9,332 nucleotides of DNA from Lachnospiraceae bacterium (GTDB lineage Bacteria; Bacillota; Clostridia; Lachnospirales; Lachnospiraceae): positions 1 to 9,332 of the forward strand of contig CAAFNG010000240.1 in NCBI GenBank assembly GCA_900764225.1, read 5' to 3'. Within the stretch, counting starts at the first letter, position 1. Every line of letters begins with the position of its first letter. The translations under genes were made by a program, and so were the position numbers. The notes under the pieces are model-generated. The model did not search any database. It was given only the letters and a program-made list of their open reading frames with translations, and was not told the origin of the DNA. This document shows positions 6,150 through 9,332 of the stretch, piece after piece.

Positions 6150-6620
6150 TTACCTGCGATGCTTCGCTGTATATTTCTCAAGCTTGATCTTAAAAACACG
6201 TGTCTTTTCCACATAAGCCGGGTTCATCTTCGGCTGTTTTACACCGTAATGCTCCAGGATATGGATAAGTGCGTTCTCTTTTTCCACACCAGAAACTTCT
6301 GATGCGGTTCCCTGTCCGATCACACTTGCGTATGCGTAGCTGGCTGTGCAGCCTTCCTCGCCTGTTGGTGGGATAAAACGGTGTTCACAGTCTGTTTCTA
6401 TCGATACATGTGCATCCTTTTCCAGGATTTCATACTTGGTTCCTTCCTTTGCTCCGTGGAAAAACAGTGTAATCCTTTCATTCTCCATTTCATATCCATA
6501 GTTTACGGGAAGAATATACGGATATTCTCCATTATTCATTGCTATGCGGATCACCTGACCGTTCTCCAGGATCTGTCGGATTTCTTCTTTATCAGTCACT
6601 TCACGTTCTTTTCTTCTCAT
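6150..6620 (-). CDS. Nim-like pyridoxamine 5'-phosphate oxidase family flavoprotein, 156 aa
   Basis: A small cytosolic split-barrel flavoprotein of the PNPOx-like superfamily, closest by eye to the 5-nitroimidazole-reductase (Nim-related) group. It begins MRRKEREVTDKEEIRQIL, has the strand pair YPYILPVNYGYE, then LFFHGAKEGTKYEIL (the His-Gly-Lys flavin-phosphate region), and SYAYASVIGQG. The C-terminal half (KMNPAYVEKTRVFKIKLEKY) is usual for this group. Members bind FMN or a related cofactor; true pyridoxamine oxidase activity is not expected, and nitroimidazole resistance cannot be assumed from homology. AGGAG lies 8 nt before the ATG. A good promoter precedes it. The AAA-like gene follows after 30 bp, and they may be one transcript without an obvious functional link. 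Confidence 0.88.
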   Translation of the reverse strand: MRRKEREVTDKEEIRQILENGQVIRIAMNNGEYPYILPVNYGYEMENERITLFFHGAKEGTKYEILEKDAHVSIETDCEHRFIPPTGEEGCTASYAYASVIGQGTASEVSGVEKENALIHILEHYGVKQPKMNPAYVEKTRVFKIKLEKYTAKHRR

Positions 6621-6652
6621 AAGATATGCTCCTGTTGCTTTTCTTTTATCAT

Positions 6653-6682
6653 ATCATATTTTACAGAACTTCTACATATCAA
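6653..6682 (-). promoter_or_regulatory. Sigma-A-type promoter of the Nim-like gene
   Basis: On the minus strand TTGATA (6682-6677) is followed after 18 bp by TATGAT (6658-6653), each one base from consensus. The start codon lies about 33 bp downstream of the -10 box, allowing a short leader that carries the AGGAG site. A second overlapping TATGAT at 6653-6648 is too far from the -35 box. Confidence 0.6.
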
Positions 6683-6721
6683 AAAACAAACATTCCGACA
6701 ACTCACAATCTTATACAACAA

Positions 6722-6755
6722 AACCTCCCGGACAGCCACGCCCGGGAGGTTTTTT
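6722..6755. terminator. Intrinsic terminator downstream of the GPH transporter
   Basis: AACCTCCCGG (6722-6731) and CCGGGAGGTT (6742-6751) form a perfect 10-bp GC-rich stem with a 10-nt loop. On the plus strand a run of six T follows; on the minus strand, the direction of the adjacent transporter gene, the stem is followed by TTTTGTTG. It can therefore end transporter transcription before the Nim-like promoter and may be bidirectional. Its loop is shared with the hairpin at 8178-8205. Confidence 0.8.
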
Positions 6756-6767
6756 CATATCCAGATA

Positions 6768-8132
6768 TTATCCTCTTTTTCCATGTTTCAGATCTTCCAC
6801 GATCTCATTATATCTCTTTCTGTTCAGTCTGTAGAAGAACAGTACTACTGCTGTAACGATCCACAGGATTCCCGGAATCGTAGTAAAGGAATGCTTCATA
6901 ATACTGAGCACTGCAGAGTTCTGAGCCTGGTTTGCCACATAACCGTATTTTCCGAGAAGCGCTGCAAGAAGTGCGGTTCCAATTGCCATTCCAATCTTAT
7001 TTCCAAGAGATACAAATGCATACTGGAAACCATCATTTCGAAGTCCTGTTTTCCATTCACCATACTCTACACAATCAGGAATGATCGCATAGATTGCTGT
7101 ATTGAATCCTGAGAAGAAGAACTGTGTAATTCCTGCCAGTCCATAAAATGCGACCGGAGATTCTTTTATATTAAAGAAATACATCGCAAGCATGGCAATT
7201 CCTGTAAGCAGTGCAAACATGGATGCTGTCCGTCCTTTATTATTCAGCTTACGGAATACCGGCTGGAAGCAGGCAGCTCCGATAATGGACGGAATGATAA
7301 TACACATAGAGTACGTTGTATAGTAAGAAGCATTTCCCTCTACATATGTAAAATAATAAAGGACATCTGCATTTCTTCCATAAAGGGTAAATCCGAAAAG
7401 GACCTGTCCTACCAGTGCCAGAAGATACGGCCGGTTCTGCATAACTGCCTTTATCTGTACTTTGATAGAGATTTTTTCCTTCTCCGGAATTGTCACCTGC
7501 TCTTTCGTCTTTGCAAAGCAGAAAATATGGCACGCTGCAAAAATACATCCGTAAATAATCGCTACCAGAAGATATCCTGTTTTCTGACTGCTGCTTCCCA
7601 GTTTTCCGATCAGCGGTACGGTAATAATGTTAATGATTCCGATCGCGATCATCGCAGACACAGAACGCGAAGTATTGATCTTCGCACGTTCATCAATATC
7701 CTGTGTCATCGCTCCACAGAGGGTTCCGTAAGGAATATTTACACATGTGTATCCCAGAACCAGCAGACAGTATGTGATCACCATATAAATGATCTTGGAT
7801 GTATCTGACCAGTCCGGATGTGCCCAGAATGTCATTATCAAAAGGACTGCTGTAATAGGTGCCGCAATAAGCAGCCACGGACGGTACCGTCCCCATCTGG
7901 TTTTCGTCTTATCAGTAAGTCCTCCCACAATGGGATCGTTGATCGCATCCCAGAATCTTGAAAACAGCATCAGTGCAGAAACCGCTGTCATACTGATTCC
8001 AAACACATCCGTATAAAATATCATCAAAAAATTACTGACAAACATCCAGCTGAAATTACAGCCCACATCACCAAAACCATACGCGATCTTACTGATCAGC
8101 GGTACCTTTCCGTATCTGTCCTCGCTACCCAT
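6768..8132 (-). CDS. GPH-family (MelB-like) cation/sugar symporter, 454 aa
   Basis: A twelve-helix inner-membrane transporter of the glycoside-pentoside-hexuronide:cation symporter family within MFS. The N-terminal signature KIAYGFGDVGCNFSWMFVS is typical, and SRFWDAINDPIVGGLTDKT contains D62, N65 and D66, matching the MelB cation-site residues D55, N58 and D59, followed by the loop TRWGRYRPW. The central NIPYGTLCGAMTQD and the later PDCVEYGEWKTG are also family motifs. Length is normal. The substrate cannot be named; the upstream dehydrogenase points to a sugar, polyol or uronate. AGGAGGAG precedes the ATG closely. It lies 97 bp after the dehydrogenase gene with a hairpin in between, so it may be read from the same promoter at reduced level or be processed separately. 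Confidence 0.93.
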   Translation of the reverse strand: MGSEDRYGKVPLISKIAYGFGDVGCNFSWMFVSNFLMIFYTDVFGISMTAVSALMLFSRFWDAINDPIVGGLTDKTKTRWGRYRPWLLIAAPITAVLLIMTFWAHPDWSDTSKIIYMVITYCLLVLGYTCVNIPYGTLCGAMTQDIDERAKINTSRSVSAMIAIGIINIITVPLIGKLGSSSQKTGYLLVAIIYGCIFAACHIFCFAKTKEQVTIPEKEKISIKVQIKAVMQNRPYLLALVGQVLFGFTLYGRNADVLYYFTYVEGNASYYTTYSMCIIIPSIIGAACFQPVFRKLNNKGRTASMFALLTGIAMLAMYFFNIKESPVAFYGLAGITQFFFSGFNTAIYAIIPDCVEYGEWKTGLRNDGFQYAFVSLGNKIGMAIGTALLAALLGKYGYVANQAQNSAVLSIMKHSFTTIPGILWIVTAVVLFFYRLNRKRYNEIVEDLKHGKRG

Positions 8133-8177
8133 AACTCCTCCTGTTTTCCGTTTCTCCTCGTATACTACTTATAATAT

Positions 8178-8205
8178 CTCTCCCGGACAGCCACATCCGG
8201 GAGAG
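8178..8205. other. Intergenic hairpin between dehydrogenase and transporter genes
   Basis: CTCTCCCGG (8178-8186) and CCGGGAGAG (8197-8205) form a perfect 9-bp stem with the 10-nt loop ACAGCCACAT. On the minus strand the stem is followed by ATATTATAAG, not a T run, so it is a poor intrinsic terminator. It could be an mRNA-stabilising 3' structure for the dehydrogenase message, a processing site or a partial attenuator. Its sequence, loop included, nearly repeats the terminator at 6722-6751. Confidence 0.65.
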
Positions 8206-8229
8206 CTCCTGTTAATGCCTTCCCTGCTG

Positions 8230-9258
8230 TTATTTCTCCTGTACGTTGATGATGACCTTCATCGTCGTCTCACGGTTATCATCAATGTACTGATAAGCCT
8301 TGAGATAATCCTTGAATGCAAAGGTCTTGGAGATCAACGGTCTTAAGTGAACTTTGTCTGCATTTACAAGGTCAATGGCATCCACATAGTCGTCATGACG
8401 ATACATCATAGTACTCTTGATATCCAGCTCATGGTCATTGGCAACAGCCAGGTCGATCGTTGCCATGTCTGCAAATACGGCTACCAGTACGATCACGCTT
8501 CCTTTTCTTGCGTATTTGATCGCCTGTCCCATGGTGATGTTGTTTCCGGCGCAGTCATAAATAACATCAGCCTTATCCGGTCCGAAAGCTTCCACCATTG
8601 CCTCTCCGAAATCTTTTTCCTTTGTGTTTACGCATACATCGATTCCGCATTCTTTCGCTTTCTCAAGACGAAGGTCACTGACATCTGTGATCATAACCTT
8701 CGCTGCGCCCATTCCTTTCGCACTCTGTGCGACCAGGTTTCCGATCGGACCTGCACCAAGAACTGCAATGTTCATTCCCTTTACATCACCCATCTGCTTC
8801 ACAGCATGAACTGCAACTGCCAGCGGCTCGATCATGGCACCTTCCTCATAGGACATATCCTCCGGGATCGGTGTAACCTTGGACGCATCTACTGCAAAAA
8901 ATTCTGATGCAGTTCCTGTTGTCTGGAAGCCCATAACCTTCAGCTCTTCACAGAGATTATATTTGCCATGACGGCATGGATAACAGTGTCCGCAATATAC
9001 CTGCGGCTCGATCGTCACCTTCTGTCCTACTTTAAATCCTGTGACATTTTTTCCCAGTTCTGTGATCTCACCGGACACCTCATGTCCCTGTGTTACCGGA
9101 TATTTGGTAAAAGGATGCTTGCCATGATATACATGAATATCAGATCCGCAGATACCGATGTTCATGATCTTAACAAGAACCTGATCGTCTCCTACTTCCG
9201 GAACCGGTACCTCTCTGAAAATAATCTCTCCTGGATTTGTCATTACCTGCTGAATCAT
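8230..9258 (-). CDS. Zinc-dependent medium-chain dehydrogenase, polyol-dehydrogenase type, 342 aa
   Basis: A cytosolic medium-chain alcohol dehydrogenase of the Tdh/sorbitol dehydrogenase group, oxidising a secondary alcohol on a polyol, sugar acid or similar compound. Catalytic-zinc candidates are C37 (GICGSD), H59-E60 (GHE) and E144 (IEPLAV). The structural zinc site is complete: C89, C92, C95 and C103 in CGHCYPCRHGKYNLC. The Rossmann nucleotide motif is VLGAGPIG with G168, G170 and G173, and D192 ends the second strand (MITD), favouring NAD over NADP. Length is normal. AAGGAGG stands about 9 nt before the ATG. As the first gene before a GPH transporter it likely handles the imported substrate. 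The exact substrate (sorbitol, iditol, idonate, galactitol-like) cannot be decided. Confidence 0.9.
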   Translation of the reverse strand: MIQQVMTNPGEIIFREVPVPEVGDDQVLVKIMNIGICGSDIHVYHGKHPFTKYPVTQGHEVSGEITELGKNVTGFKVGQKVTIEPQVYCGHCYPCRHGKYNLCEELKVMGFQTTGTASEFFAVDASKVTPIPEDMSYEEGAMIEPLAVAVHAVKQMGDVKGMNIAVLGAGPIGNLVAQSAKGMGAAKVMITDVSDLRLEKAKECGIDVCVNTKEKDFGEAMVEAFGPDKADVIYDCAGNNITMGQAIKYARKGSVIVLVAVFADMATIDLAVANDHELDIKSTMMYRHDDYVDAIDLVNADKVHLRPLISKTFAFKDYLKAYQYIDDNRETTMKVIINVQEK

Positions 9259-9332
9259 AATGTTTTTCCTCCTTGTTTTGTTATATATTATCTTTTATTA
9301 ATTGTTTTATTAAAGTAATTACATTATTATTC
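9259..9332 (-). promoter_or_regulatory. AT-rich leader of the dehydrogenase gene
   Basis: The 74 bases before the dehydrogenase start are strongly AT-rich and contain the ribosome binding site and -10-like stretches on the minus strand (GATAAT, TATATAAC). No convincing -35 box pairs with them. A promoter probably lies here or just beyond the window edge; no operator dyad is visible. Confidence 0.3.

Noticed and set aside
6381..7112. Plus-strand open frame of 243 codons
   Set aside because: It runs antisense through the Nim-like gene, its promoter, the terminator and the transporter end, with no ribosome binding site or domain.

Overview
The window looks like a chromosomal segment from a gut-type Firmicute, most likely a Lachnospiraceae member. 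This rests on moderate GC, strong AGGAGG-type ribosome binding sites, short intergenic gaps, and a gene set typical of that family: HD hydrolase, small nitroreductase, Ogt, MATE pump, AAA-like/PD-(D/E)XK protein, Nim-like flavoprotein and GPH sugar transporter. Genus cannot be fixed from the sequence. Almost everything is on the minus strand; the MerR gene is the only convincing plus-strand gene.

Right side (6768-9258, minus): a zinc-dependent polyol-type dehydrogenase is followed by a GPH/MelB-type cation-coupled sugar transporter. Together they look like an uptake and oxidation pair for a sugar, polyol or glycoside of unknown identity. Two hairpins that are nearly identical, loop included, lie one after each gene. 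Next, from its own good sigma-A-type promoter, comes a Nim/PNPOx-like flavoprotein gene, followed after 30 bp by a 572-residue AAA-ATPase-like/PD-(D/E)XK protein (4401-6620).

Middle (about 3029-4400): a rearrangement scar. Reading the minus strand there is the start of a sensor histidine kinase (54 codons), a short piece of an OmpR-type response regulator receiver domain, a short piece of an OmpR-type DNA-binding domain, and about 67 residues from the second half of a MATE transporter, which abuts the 3' end of an intact MerR gene on the other strand. The regulator and MATE pieces are joined in one reading frame. In front of merR is a roughly 206-bp imperfect inverted repeat, and on its other side is a second MATE gene that has lost its N-terminal part. 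The merR gene has a striking bias to C-ending codons and looks imported.

Left side (76-3058, minus): the 5'-truncated MATE gene overlaps ogt by 4 bp. After a 164-bp gap containing a near-perfect catabolite-responsive (cre-like) palindrome come a nitroreductase gene and an HD-domain hydrolase gene, 36 bp apart and probably co-transcribed.

I see no rRNA, tRNA, CRISPR array or complete insertion sequence. The most unusual part is the 3.0-4.4 kb mosaic, which could be real genome scarring or an assembly chimera; read-level evidence would decide.
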